DNA of 39,921 nt from Symbiodinium natans (lineage: Eukaryota; Sar; Dinophyceae; Suessiales; Symbiodiniaceae): positions 129,001-168,921 of the forward strand of contig CAJNDS010000311.1 of assembly GCA_905221605.1 (NCBI GenBank). The letters are read 5' to 3'. Both the position numbers and the translations under genes were made by a program. A model generated the notes under the pieces. The model was not told where the DNA came from. It saw nothing but the letters and a program-made list of their open reading frames with translations, and ran no database searches. Every line of letters begins with the position of its first letter. Position 1 is the first letter of the stretch. Positions 1 through 12,700 of this stretch are shown one piece after another.

Positions 1-1440
1 GGCTTTATACGCGGATGTGCAGGCTGACGGGTGCAGTTCCAGAGTCCGAGCGGCGAGGCTGCGAGGGCCGATGAGGGTCGTGAGCAAATGTCTTTGCATC
101 TGCAATTGCTGCCGCTTGCCATGGTCGCTTTAGGCATCTACGGATACCTGGAGCGGGTCTGTGCGGCACAGGGCTCAAAGGGCTGTGAAGCTTCGAAAAG
201 CTTCGCCAGTTGTTTTCTATCCAGAAGCGCATGGATCCTCTGAGGTTTGGCACGGGTGCTTGGGATCCTTTGCGGTGGGTGTGCGGCTGTCCAAGAGCAA
301 GTTTGGCATCGTACCGTGATTTGGCTCTTCTTTCCTGCCGCCCTGCGTATCGCCATGTTAAGGCTGCTCCTACTGGATTTTGGGCGGCGTATGCGAGATG
401 ACTATGCCCTCGCCTCACTCCCTCTCATAGAAACTGAGTGTATCCCAGCATCCCCAACTGTGCACTCTGAAAAGCTTCAAGCGAGCGCTGAACTCAGCAC
501 TTGATTGCACGGATGCTGCACACAACTGTGGCACACAACTGCGACAGAGTCTGCAAAACACTTCGCCTTTGTTTCTCGCTCGCTCAACACGCATATCAAG
601 CATATTTGATTTTCACTCTTTTCGCTCTTGTGGTGCTTCCTTTGCCTCATTCTTATGATTGTTCCTTCTTCTTTTGAAAGTTTGCTCTGTTCAGCTGCCG
701 GCTTCAAGGCCCTGGCGACGCTCTCTGGGAAACCGGTGGAGGAAGGTGCTGTGATCCTCGCGCTCGGAGCTTAATGAAAGCACGTAAACTTACACGTAAC
801 CTTAACGTAATCAACACGTAACTCAAGCGGAATCAAGCCTCACAACGGCCTAACACAACGGCCCGTCTACTTCGCTTCCTGCCGCGATAGCGCTCAGGAG
901 ACCTGGCACATTGGACAAGGAAGACGTGGATCTCAGCAGGCGCAAAGTTTGGGCTCAAAGCAAGAGCTTTCCAAGGCTCAAGGACTCCTACAGGACAAGG
1001 AATGCAGAATAAGCTTGAGTGCACTCTGAGTGCCGCCGTCAGGTGCCTGGCTTTGTCGGCAGCTTGGGGCAGACAGAGGCTTGGTCCGGCCGCATGCGTT
1101 GCCTGCGCGCCACTCCTCAGGATGCAGAGTGACCTCCTTGTGCATCGCCGGCTCATTTTGTGCAAACCACTTTTCAGAAACCTAAGCCGACAGACATCGT
1201 GACAGGGTGGCCGGTGAGTTCTTCGGACTGCGCAATCTGATGTCATGACCTTATGACCTACCAGCTCTGACTGCAGCAAGCACCAGCACGTTCGAAGGTT
1301 GTTCATGTTGGGTGCCACCCTCTTCGGGCTTGGCACGCAGCTTACAGAGGGCAGCGTCAGCCTGTAGGCCGACATCAGCTCTTCATAGCTCTTCACAAAT
1401 GCTGCATCTATGTGGGATGTGATGATCGATGACAGCATTC
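1..1440. other. No supported gene; short phased motif and one weak minus-strand candidate
   Basis: Nothing here can be named. A minus-strand open frame (833-1438, 201 codons) begins with a stretch that reads like an exon (residues near IDAAFVKSYEELMSAYRL) and then turns into low-quality, Cys/Arg-rich sequence. At most its first 25 to 30 codons (about 1350-1438) are a plausible exon. The other frames overlap one another and show no domain. The only other structure is the ACGTAA cluster listed separately. Confidence 0.4.
782..821. promoter_or_regulatory. Four ACGTAA motifs at 11-12 bp spacing
   Basis: The hexamer ACGTAA occurs at 782, 794, 805 and 816, usually inside a longer (A/C)ACGTAA(A/C/T). 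The spacing of 12, 11 and 11 bp is close to one helical turn, so all copies face the same side of the DNA. The ACGT core is typical of bZIP-type binding sites, but nothing is known of binding here, and it could also be a decayed tandem repeat. No assigned gene start lies nearby. Confidence 0.35.
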
Positions 1441-2040
1441 CGCAGCCATTTTTATTAACTTTTGCCGGGGCCTTTTAGTAATCTTTATATTGGCCCCTTG
1501 AATGATAGTATAACAGGAGCTTTAATCGTACTATTTTGTAAGGCATGAACATAACGCACGCTAGTAGTATTATTACTGGCCCGTGCGCTCTTTCCTCAGA
1601 CCCTTATAATATACTAAGTGAGGAGAGTAGGTGAATGCATTTATAAGGGAGCGAGTGAGCGAACAGATGCATGAAGTGCATGAAAGAACCGAACGGAGTA
1701 AAGTATTAAGTACTTTGCGTTCTATCGTTTCACCTCTATTAAAAATTACTACGAAGGGAGCAGTAAATACACAAAATGTTATGAGAGCGCGTGTTAATAT
1801 TAATTGTAAGAACGGAGTGAAAGACCTTTATATGGTGAGCCTGCGAACGGGGAACCTTACGAACAAAATAGAACAAGAAATTGAGTCTTTTTCGTGCATT
1901 CATTTCGTGCACTTGCAACTTTCGTTCGCGCATGTACTTGACTCACTACTTTATTCCATTATTCTCACGGTTCATTAATAGAATGAAGAGAGCACCGTGA
2001 ACACACGTTATTCTAATTCACACGGTCTAGAAGCAAAGAA
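1440..2040. other. AT-rich island of foreign composition
   Basis: Base composition changes abruptly from GC-rich flanks to AT-rich sequence and back. The island contains many short inverted and direct repeats: the hairpin TTCATT-AATAG-AATGAA at 1971-1987, the direct repeat TGCATGAA at about 1667 and 1676, and GAACGGAGTRAA at 1691 and 1810. A plus-strand open frame (1631-1978, 115 codons) runs through it but matches no family I recognise. Its ends (about 1665-1690 and 1885-1910) are imperfectly complementary. It may be an organelle-derived insertion or a palindromic mobile remnant; the sequence alone does not decide. Confidence 0.4.
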
Positions 2041-2641
2041 GCCAACATTAAGACCTTTCATGACCATTCCTCACTCTCGAGTCCTTACTATAGGTTGTGT
2101 TCATTGGTACCGTCGTGTTCACCTCGAAGTCAGGCTTTCTGGTATCATCTCCGGATTCATGACAGAACCACCTCATTGCAGAGTAGATCAGAGTAGCAAT
2201 GTCAGTAGGTCAAGTCTTGGAAACGCTGCGGTTACCCAAGCTCCCTTGGTCTTCAAGTCTGCCGCGGTGCAGAAGACTTAAATCCCTCCTGATGGGGGAG
2301 TTCGATTGCGTGCTTTAACTTTGGTGGTGCAACTGAAAGCTTCACTTTCGATTTCCTCGGCTCCTCGCCTCATCTCTTAAACTTGCCCACGTGGCTAATG
2401 AGGATGGTTTGGACGTGCCAACGACAAAGATAGCTCTTCAGGACGATGTGGGGATGGTGCTCTCCCTTTCACTGAGCCTTTCGCTTTGAATTCAGAAGGT
2501 CGAGCAGGCACCAGCAACCGGGTCCGTGCCAGTCTGCTGTTTGTCCCCGAGCGCTTGGTAATGAAGTTTGATGTTTGAGCTGAAAGGAGCAGTCGAAATT
2601 TATCGACGTGCAGCGTAGATGCCATTGAAATCTGTGCCAGC

Positions 2642-2708
2642 ATGTCGTCTCAGCAAGACCCTCGGGGATGGCGCGGCAGAGAGAGAGAGAGAGAGATGTC
2701 GTCTCAGC
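2642..2708. repeat. 13-bp direct repeat bracketing a GA-repeat segment (possible short intron)
   Basis: ATGTCGTCTCAGC occurs at 2642-2654 and again at 2696-2708. Between the copies lies a segment ending in an (AG)n run (about 2678-2695). Reading the segment as an intron gives a GC...AG unit (2654-2707, 54 nt), and the frame across the join stays open on the plus strand. The same GC donor usage is seen in the two recognisable genes of this window. Without a recognised host gene this remains a suggestion. Confidence 0.3.
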
Positions 2709-2960
2709 CAGTTTTCGACGGCCGATGGTGGTCATCGACTAGGAAAGGACAGTGACGGCGGCAGCAGGGATTGCCGCAAAGGGTGTCATCCTCCGGCATC
2801 AGATAGCGTGAGGATGTTGAGCTAGGAGAGGCTGTCTTCAAAGCCAAGTTTCCCGGCGTAATGGCCTGCCCTCGGATGTAATAACATCCGGCAAGGTTTG
2901 GGTAGCGAAGAAGAAGCTAGCTGCTACCGGGTATCTGAGTGTGATGGCATCTGACGGGAA

Positions 2961-3133
<173 letters not shown>

Positions 3134-6100
3134 TGGCTTTGCCGCATACTCCAAAAGTAAGAAACACGGGGTTCCATTTGCAACGTCTGAGGCGAGCTCT
3201 TCAAGTTGCGAGCGGTGCAAGATTATCCCGCCAAAGGTTTTTTTGGTATGGCCCGAGTCCGAGAGTACACTTGCAGTCCGACTTCAATGAGCCAAAGCCC
3301 TTTGTGCGTTGGCGAGAGTCCTCAACCCACGTTTGTGTCAGGGAACAGCAGTCAAGAGTGTTGCACACACAGTGTAGACAGGTAGCAGAGCAGGCAGTTT
3401 TGGAGCGAAGTACACAACCCTTCCAAGGACGTTATTCTTCGCTGCGGACCAAGCATGTTTCAGATTATCCTGTGTAGCTGCTGGCCAAGCTTGAGCTTGG
3501 ATTTTGCTCTGCTAACGGCCCAAGCCGTCCGCATCCGTCCAGCTTGCCAGTCAGCCGACCGAGTGCTTTTGGAAGACCTCAGGCATCAGCAAGCCTTGGA
3601 TATGGAGCAACGCTGCGCGTAGCTCAGACGGAGCAGGACGCAAGCTGCGTGAGCATGTGTTTGCAGAGCGTGGCCCGGCAATTTCCGCACTCTTTTGAAG
3701 CTGTTGGGTCGCATGGTTCAGTGTCCCACTCCATCACCACACCCTACTGTCTTGTCCTCCACCAAGTGTCGCAAAAGGTCTGAAATTCTGCTGTTTGCCT
3801 TCATGATGCCAAAAATGTGACGGAGTGTCGTGCTGCAGAGCTCTTCGGCCTTAACGGCAAGCCTTAGCGTTCTCACAGATCCTCATAGGTTCTCGGTTTT
3901 CACTCTTCCAACTCAGACTTAGATGACCGCGGGGGAGAGCACTAAAGTTCATTGAAACATTTGAAACTCATTGAAGGCCACTCTTCCGAGCCGGAAACTA
4001 TTTTTGAAAGCGCAGCGTGCGAGCATGACAGGGCTGGAAAGTTCAGGACAGTTCGGCCCCTTGTCAGACATGGATCCATCGTGCTCGGTCCCAGAACCAT
4101 GCGGGAAGCCAGAACTTACACAACGAGGTTCTTGTACGAGCAGGCACTCCTTCCCAAGACCAAACAGAACTGCGAAGCTTCGGAAGCTGTCAGGTCATGG
4201 AGTTGAAGGATCACGCAGATGAATTGGTCGCTGGACTCATTGCTCTTGCTCTGTGCGGATGCATGTTGCAGCAATTTTGTCTGGCCATTGCGTTGCTGGC
4301 CAGGCTGGCTGCTAATCCACATTCGTGGCCTGTTTGTGAGGCCGTGGGCGTACGGCTTCATTCCCGCCAGGCAGCTAAAGAAAGGTACGACGCTCATGTT
4401 GAATTTCGCCAGCCCAATCAATAACCATGTGCTTAACTTCAGGCTTCAGACTCTGGCGGCGACGCCAGCATCGTCCTCCATGGCCGTAGCCGCGATGAGT
4501 GGCATCCTCAACTTTGGACTTTCCCTGGGGCTGGTTACCGAAGCGAGTCTTTCAGCGACTTTCAGCTGCCCTGCTTCTAATGGTTGACTGTATTCGGTTG
4601 TAGCTTCTGCCAGCAGAAGCTGCGCCATACAGTAGCAGCAAAGTAAGGCATCAGTTCAGTTCTCGGCCCAATCCCGATGTCACACGGGTTTTCAGGTCAA
4701 TCTAGCGAAGCAACACCCTTGATGGATCCAGTGCTTGCCTGAGCGTTTGTGTCCAGTCTCAGTTGGAAAGCTTTGTGGTACCACGCTTGAGCACTTATGG
4801 AATCTGTCCTTTTTGAACGGGACGGCCAGAAGTGGTGGGTAGCGTCACGCTTCCAGATGCGGTTGGAGCACTTTGAAACGATGTGAAACGTTATGGTGGT
4901 CGACCGATGTCTACTGTAGCCCTGTGCATCGTCTGTTGGCATTCTTGCAGCCATCGCGTTTGTTCTCTCGGCTGGTCTTATCATCATGTCAGCATCAAGG
5001 TGCAGACTGGCGAGGAGGCGAAGCTGTTCCTGAAACTAGTGCTGATCGCATGATGAATTCGACACAGCCACCAGCCCATGGTGGAGCCCCGCGCTTGGCA
5101 GGCAGATGGTCTGATGGCTTTCTCTGGCGACATGCGTCTGATGCCAAGTCCGAACTGGTGTGGCTCCATGTTTTGGGATGATGCGCTTGGACATGTTTTG
5201 GCAGGTGATACTGCGAAGAGGCTGATGGATCGGTCCGCGTGAGAGCCTGAAACCAGCGTGTTTGTGGCAGCTCAGGTTCAAGATGGTTTAAGGAGGCATC
5301 ATGAGGGCATAGCTGTCCCAAGTTTTTCCCTAAGGTACAACATTGGGCAGATAAACTTTTGGAGGGCATGGCACCAAGATCGGCGAAGTCGAAGCAGTTA
5401 GACAAATGCACCAAAGGACCGTTTGGCTGCCAGGTTGCATGGGCTGCAGCATTTCAGATAGCAGGTGTCGCGCTGTGGGCCCGAAACTGAGGGATCCCAA
5501 CACAACTCTGTCGCACACTGATGCTTGCTGCAGTTTTGATCAGTTTTGCTTGCCTTTTTCAAGGTTCCGGCATCACAGGCGGAGCTTGAACCATGCAGGG
5601 CTCTCAGACCTGGGGGCTGCAAAGCAGCTGGAGGCAAGCCCTCGAGACTCCAGACAGCTTCCTTCATCTTCCTTCGAATGCGCGCGCACGAGCCGCACGA
5701 GGGGAGAGGAAACATGGCCATGAATTGTGCCTGGCTGTCACAGGGCCGAGGACACGAGGAGAGCAGTCACGCGGTGTCAGTTTTCCCTCAGGGATTGAGC
5801 CGAGTCGTGCAAATCCCTATGATCCGGAGTCGAGTTCTTTCCGGATGGATGCGGTGCCAAAGGGAGACATGTGCTGAAGCGCTACTGTGCCCGGCCAAAG
5901 CCGCATGGCTGCGCAAGGGCAATGATCCAGAAAGATTTGGAGTCAACAAAAGCTGGAGGAGCTGGGCCTCTATTCGGTTGCAGCCCACAAAGCCCTGCGA
6001 AGCTTTGCTGGGTCGCCATATCGGTTGCCGGTTGCGGGGTGGGATAGCGCGAGCTTACATGGCATGAGCCGAGACGGCCTGCAAGGGCCCAAGGAAAGTT

Positions 6101-7169
6101 CCCGTGGCAGGCAAAGGTGCCGAGCGGATGAATTCTCCGGGCCACCTGTGGAGAAGCAGTGGAATCATCTGGAATCGCCCTCGCTCACGAGGTGAAGTTC
6201 GCTTTTGGTTGTGGCGTGGTTTTGCATTGAGAACTACGAGGTGCCCCATGGCGCGCCAATGTCCATCTTCGATTAACAACAACCGCCCCGATCCAACGTT
6301 ATCCTTGCTGAAGATGGGGCTGGATGAGTATGCATCTGAGTTTAGGAAGGAACCCAAGTCCAACCATTCCAGTACATCGCGTGCATATGCTCCGTGCCAT
6401 CATCTTCTCGCAGAGGACCTGGGTGTTGCGTGGAGGAGGTGATATGAAGGGGAGGTGAGGTGTTGAGAACCTGGCAACGAGGACTCTGTTTCTGCTCTCG
6501 TACTGTATAAAGAAGCTGACTTTGAAGTGAGACAAAATGCAAAATCACATGCAAAAGTTGCCCTTTTTCCATTCAGCACCTTGCAGAGCGGCTCCTGCCT
6601 GCTCTCAGTGCCCAGTGGGCGTCAGATGCGTTGATGGGCGTGGCCGTCGTGCGGCTCTCTGCTTATATATCTCTCTAGGACTACTTGCTACTTGAACCAA
6701 GTGGGGAGGCACTTAGGGCGGCGAGAGCTCAGCAGGGCTGTCGTTATGATCTCCACTCGGAGGTTTGTTTGTTGAGGGAGTGGTCAGTGAGGAGGCTGAG
6801 CATATCGAGTTCACACTGTGGACAGCAGAGGTCTTCATCAGACTGAGCGCTGGTCAGTGGCCGACCACCTGGAACGAACCTGAGAAGCAAAAGCTGTGAG
6901 AAAGCAATCAGGTCAGAGTCATTCTGCAGCCATGGAGCTTCAAAACGTCTTTTGCAGGTTGAGGATGCCGTGGATAAAGCAGAGGTCCTTTCATTCGGAA
7001 GCGTTTGCGCCAAGATCTTACCAAGCGTACTTCTTCGAAACGTGCTGGTGACCGCCAGTGCGCTGAGGTCCTGATCGCAACTCTGTGTTTCTTAGTGTAC
7101 TTGCCGAGCATCCCCTGTGAACTGGCCGTCGGCGCCTTACTCTGTTTTTCTAGCCCTTGCTGACTTGCT

Positions 7170-7202
7170 GCTTGAGCTCAGCTTGAGCTTAGCTTGAGCT
7201 CA
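7170..7202. repeat. 11-bp tandem repeat, three units
   Basis: GCTTGAGCTCA, GCTTGAGCTTA and GCTTGAGCTCA follow one another without a gap. The unit contains the palindrome TGAGCTCA. No function is evident. Confidence 0.8.
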
Positions 7203-7314
7203 GTCCTTCTCTGCCTACAACCCTGCGAACTGGATGGTGAAGATTGCAGCATTGGAGCGGCTTTGGAAGGCCAGATGCCCCCTTGCACTCCGCTTCCCTC
7301 GCAGTGCCCCGTAT

Positions 7315-7842
7315 TCATTCCGAGACCGCCCATGCAATCTTCGCATTACCATGCATGAATGCAGGATTTTCATCTAGAAATGTGGCTGCGTCTGCTTCCC
7401 AGACTTGCTTGTTGGTTAGCCCTCCCAAGCGCGGAGCCTGCTTCAGGTCTGGTAGTGGACGGGCTTCTTCTTGTTTCGCCCTTGGGCGTTTTTTGTATGA
7501 TTTTGCGTGCGTGCTTTGGCTTCGTTTTTTGAATGAAAGGTGTACATTTGCGATGCTGTCTTTTTCGGGCAGCTGGGTGCTCCCTGGGCAACCTGGGATT
7601 CCTGGAGCTTGTGGTGGAGCAATTTCTGGAAGTACCATCTGAAGGATGTTCCGCGTAGTCAGTTGCTGTGCCTGAGGTGAATTTGCTTGCACATGGATAC
7701 CCCGCTGTGTGTTGGCCCATAGAGCGAACAGCATGCCGTAGGGGGGAATGAGTAAGCCATCCTGTGGACGTCCTTGAGTCGGAAAGATGACGGAAGGCCC
7801 TTTGAGCGTGTAGCAGAGGTGAGGTGTACCACATTGTACCAC
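7315..7842 (-). CDS. Hypothetical protein, weak minus-strand candidate
   Basis: This is a 175-codon frame opening with ATG at 7842. Its composition is more protein-like than that of neighbouring frames: the first third is mixed hydrophobic/polar (for example DGLLIPPYGMLFALW), followed by a Gln/Pro-rich part and a Lys/Arg-rich tract (KKRPRAKQEE). No domain is recognised. It opposes the strand of every convincing gene in the window, has no resolved splice neighbours, and may be a chance frame. Confidence 0.25.
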   Translation of the reverse strand: MVQCGTPHLCYTLKGPSVIFPTQGRPQDGLLIPPYGMLFALWANTQRGIHVQANSPQAQQLTTRNILQMVLPEIAPPQAPGIPGCPGSTQLPEKDSIANVHLSFKKRSQSTHAKSYKKRPRAKQEEARPLPDLKQAPRLGGLTNKQVWEADAATFLDENPAFMHGNAKIAWAVSE

Positions 7843-9675
7843 GGATTGACTATTTGCATGGCATGCAAGGCTCGCACGAGCCAGAGGTTGTCAAGGCCAT
7901 GAAGGCTTTGATTCAGCTCCTTGCCAGACAGGAATGGATGGAGTGGAACCTATCAATGGTTCAGTGAAACTGCGTTGTTGTAAGTCTCAGCTGATTGGTG
8001 CTGCGTGTCCCAATTTATGTTGAACACCTTCCACCTGGCTCTCAAGGCGCACAAAGCTGATTCAAGAGACGGCAGGGCGCATGAGGCTCGGGATCAATCT
8101 GCATGACGCCGTCGGGCCAATGTTAGAAGTCGCTAGCGACTGAGACCTGATCATAGTGGCCTACAATCCCAGCAACTGCCCTTCCCTGTGGCGATCGCCA
8201 CATGCTTCGACATGACACTCGGCACGCCCCTCCCACCACGCTCATTGTCTGCCCTTTTTGGGAGGGAATGCCTTACCTTGCTGATGCTAGTCTCCGCTGC
8301 CGTACCTTGTGGAGCGAGCATAAAGGAACGCAGTGCCTGCAAACCAGGATTAGTATGAGCTTCAATCCGGCCCCGGATCCAAGAGTAGGTTTGTCCCGTG
8401 CAGCATCCAAAGAAGTCTGCTGTAAAGTTCTATGACGTGTGGGATGGTGGCCGAAGTGGCCTCAGAACCGGGTCGACACTCCCCTCGGGCCATCTCGGGT
8501 ACGTGCTGATGCTGATGCAAACAGTGTTTGTTTGTGCCTTCGAGGTGCCCAACCTGGAAATTGCGCACGAAGCCTTTCTGTAGGTCTTGGGTTTAAAGGT
8601 GCCCAACTCTGCGGTCGGCCATGGGCTATGCTGTAGGCCCTGCCGCTTGCCGTAGGGGCACAATCCCGGTGATGGCCCTGCGGGTGCCGAGGTTGCAGGA
8701 CGAGATGGAGAAACTATCCCGAAACAAGAAGCAACCCCGCGGCGAACTCTTGAAATCCGGAAGCTTGAGCGATAAAGATGGGGCAGAGACCATGGACACG
8801 GCAGTATGGGCGAACTGAGTTGGCGGGTGGGATGGGGAAGGCACTCGCATCCGTCAACGGTCTGCCCAAGCGCTACAATGCTGCAAGCATTGAACGATCG
8901 TTTTCAGATCCAAGGAGTGCTAAGTCTGCTAAGTCGCTAGGGCTGCTAGAGCGAAGTGGGGGCTACGGGGCTCGGATTCGAAAAGTGACATGCTGCTTGG
9001 CTTGGCTTTTGGGTATTCGCATCTCGGCGCAGGGTCTGGTGCAAAGAGAGGTTCACCGCAGACCGCTGGCTTGACGAGAATGAACGGGAGTGGTGGCCTC
9101 CCTCATGCGCAGACATGGTTTTGAGGTGTAAATGGTGTAAATGTGCACGAAGCTTCCAAGCCGCACCAGCGGAGGTACGCCCTCGATCGGCTGTGCCGCT
9201 CGAGGCCATGGGCCACCAATCGAGACAAGGCAGGCCTCGGGTTCCCGGGCATGGCACTATGCAACCAATTAGGGGAGCACCTGTTTGAGTGAACTTAGAC
9301 TTCGATAGGATGTTGTCCAACAGATTTGAAAAGTAAGTCTTGCAGGATGTCAAAGAAAAAGAAGTAGTAAAGGTTTCGCCAATATCCGATGTATGAGCTG
9401 GTGGAAGAAACTTTGCAGCACCAGCTTGCCAAGGCAATTGCTGACTATGTGGATAGCTTCTGCCTGCTCCGCCTCTTCATTTGATTGCCTCTTCTTGCTC
9501 TGCTTCTCTGACTCATGGATTCCACTTTCAGGAATGCTTCCCAATGAAGCCTTGCGAATCAAAAATGGTTTCTTGCTTGGTATTTGTTTCGTGTCGGCCC
9601 CCTGAGCATGTTGTCATGCTGCGGGACCAACGCCTGAAAAACCAGGCAGTGTGCTGCGTGACGCCTGAACTAAAA

Positions 9676-9706
9676 CCTTGCGCGCGCCGGCCGGCGCGCG
9701 CAGGTT
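9676..9706. repeat. CpG-saturated near-perfect palindrome
   Basis: A perfect 24-bp self-complementary core (9679-9702) is built of GCGCGCGCCGG and its complement. It is flanked by ACCT on the left and AGGT on the right, so the palindrome extends further with a single bulged T. The GC density is extreme compared with the surrounding sequence. It could extrude as a cruciform. It lies in no gene I can support. Confidence 0.85.
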
Positions 9707-12700
9707 GAATGAAGTTAATAGAGAACCTTCGGTGCCAGATTGGTCTTCCTGAGTTGCCTTAGCCTTAGCACGCGCAGTAGATGGGCCAAGTGCCAAATCG
9801 GGTTCATCACAAGTATGTCATCATCATCGCCTGCAATGTCTGGCAGGCATTTCCTTATCCCTTCCGCGCGTCGTCTGCACATATGAAAATCGAAACGCAC
9901 ACAACAAGACTGTACATGATGCCCCAAAGCCCGTACAAAGCTTTCTTCGCTTGCTTGTGATAGTGTGATCGGTGAATTGAGGAGATGCCACGAGACAGAT
10001 GATCAAAGTGGAGGGTGAGTGGGTCGGCGGGAGTCGACCTGACGCGCCGTCGACGTGTCACGACTGAACATGCCTTTCCATTTTGCTAGGGCTTATGGCT
10101 TATGGGTAGGACCCTAGATCCTTCAACTTGACAACATGGTCTGGAAAAGAAAGGTCAGAGGCCACCAGGTCAATAGCCTCGGTGCAGTTTCGGTCAGTTC
10201 CACGAAGTGACCTTCTGTTTCCATTGCCGTTCCTCCGAGGGAGGCTCGCCGGCGCGGGATCGATTGCGAGGTGCGCAGTCGGCATCGCGGACTGCTTTCA
10301 CAAGCTTGCCGCAACCTTGCCAGGTCACCAGTCAGCTCAACTGCCCGCCTCACTTTCCTCCTGAACATCGTGTCCTGCTTTTCGCGCCCGAGTTCGGAAG
10401 CGACCGCTCCTTCGACGTGGCTCCTTTGCTGTGGAACTACATGGCACTGATTAATTAGCACTAGTTAGCACGATAGAAGGGATGCACGTGGCATCTCATG
10501 CGCATTGATGGGGTGGGATGTGGCCCAGGACACGTGGAGTTTCATAGAACCAGATGATCAAGTCGATCTGTCCGTGGCACCTCTCTTGCAGTTCCTTCGG
10601 GATACGATGTAATATCGCACCTGTAGGCCGGTCCCGCCATGCGTGAGAGAATGCCGGCAGCTACTCGTAGGGTGTCATACGAACCCTAAGAATCAGTATT
10701 GTTGTCCATTTTGATTTTGGCATCGGCTACAGCGTTGTGGTTGCTTGGGGGGGGTGCCAGCCTTTCTACTTTGCAACTCCAGGTATGTTGGAAAGGTTGG
10801 TCAAACTTCGATGTGATGATCAAGCAGGTGCTGGAGAAGGCCCGCGTGCGTTCAGCCGCTCGTTTTCTTGTGAATCAGTCGTGCTTTCGCTTAGGTTCTC
10901 TCCTTCGCAGATGGTGTAAACACTGTCTGGTTTGGGCAAGGACTGCCACTCCCGCGAAGCTTATCGGTACAACACAACTGCTGCAATCTTGTCTGCCGGC
11001 GAGGTATGGGCGCCATTGTTGCCTATGAACTGCTCAAGCTGCTAGTTGCTTGACGACACAAGACAAAAGTGCTCCTCAGCATGACTTGCAGTACGCAAGC
11101 GGGCACTCATCCTTGCAGCATGCGATGGCCTTCTCAGGAGATCCAACAAATTCAGACTCCAAACCTGCCTGTCGCATTGGTCGGCGCCTCGAGCCCTAAG
11201 GCCCTAAACCCTATAGCCACAAGAGCCTTGCAGTGAAGACTTGCTGTTCGCATAGTTGGTCGGGGGAGTTTGGGCAAACTAGAGACTCCAAGACCTGTTA
11301 TAGGACTACAACCGCAGCAACAGCCCGAAGGCTCTCAGAGAACGGACGACGAACGATGAGAAACGAGCGACGAGCAGCAGGACGTAGCCTGAGTCACCAA
11401 GATCGTCCAACCAAGAGAGCAGCCGGAGGCGAAAACTGGCAAAACTGCCAGGACTGACCACACCATCGTCACTAGGCATATGGCTGAGAGATCTGCTCCG
11501 TCGGCTATTCCGTGCTCTTGCCGCCGCCAGGTTCCATTCACCGAATGGCTAAATTAAGGTATGCGACCAGCGGCGCAGTCCTGCCACAGTGAAGCGATTC
11601 GGCGCCCGAAGCCCCTAGCACGAGCAACTTACGCCTTCAGAAGGCTAGCAAGCCGAAACACTCATGGGCGGGTAGCGCAGGGTAGCACTGCCCGATGCGC
11701 CAATGGTTACACCATCCACTAGCATTGTTGCGGGATGTTGCGGGTATAGTGATGTCACACTGCCTTCATCGACCCCAGCGGCTTTGTCGAAGATGTCGCC
11801 CTGGACAGTGCCGTCAGAGATGCATGAAGCGTGACCGCTGTGCCAGCTTCTGCTCCACCAGCGTCGCCCTCGACGGTGCCAGTAACGAAGCGCGAGTCGC
11901 CGATCCTTCACGCCACTCACTTTGCCAGCTCTACAGGCAAGTGACCCTTAACAGTTTTGTCAACGATGCCGCAAACAGGAACGTTGCCGCCAGGATTTAG
12001 CGTAAGGCATGCCTCGACGAACAGCTGTGCTTCGGTGCCTTGCAGGAGACCACGGGGTCACAGGTGCCGAGGCCATGATCATCAACAGCACCGCCATCCA
12101 TGGCCCAGCCATGGGCCCTGGGCCAGACCAACCTTGAGGGACGGTGCTGTTACGGCAGCGCGGGCGCAGCCTACTGCTGGGGTCTTCAAAAGACGGGCCT
12201 TCGGAAGCAAATGATGCCCGATAAGTAGTTGTCAGTGCTCGAGCAAAGAATGACTGCATTTTCTGCATTTGCATTTTCTCGGGAACAACTTGTCCCAGAC
12301 ATCGCGAAGCAGGCAATTGGTACTATCCTTGCCTTCTGCATTCCGCCTTGCTGTGGCATTCCTATTGGCCAAGGCGTCCTAGTGTGTCTAGGGTTTGCAG
12401 ACGTTCGGTGTCTGTGGAAGTTCGGCGCTTTAGTTTCAGTCTCATTAGTCTCTCAGTTGTGTGTCAGTCCAAAGTCCCGAACACGTGCGAAAGAACACAA
12501 GACAGCCCATCATGGGCTGGGTCCGGCTGGGTGGTAAGCTTGCCAATGCTTGCCAGCTGTCAACTTGTCACCCAGAGCCTCTCTCTGAACAGGGTTTTTC
12601 GTAGTGCCCACCAAACTTGCTCTTCTCAGGTCGTTTCCGATTGTCCTGCACCACACTTGTTTACTGACGCGTACCGGCCGTGCGAGTCTCAGAACAATGT

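Larger units (their letters stand above)
3140..9670. other. Long stretch with no supported gene
   Basis: I see overlapping short frames on both strands, with no domain, no consistent splice chain and no RNA gene. The best single candidate is a minus-strand frame at 7315-7842, listed separately. Minor structures are a three-unit tandem GCTTGAGCTYA at 7170-7202 and a small perfect hairpin CAATGCT-GCA-AGCATTG at 8876-8892. Confidence 0.5.
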
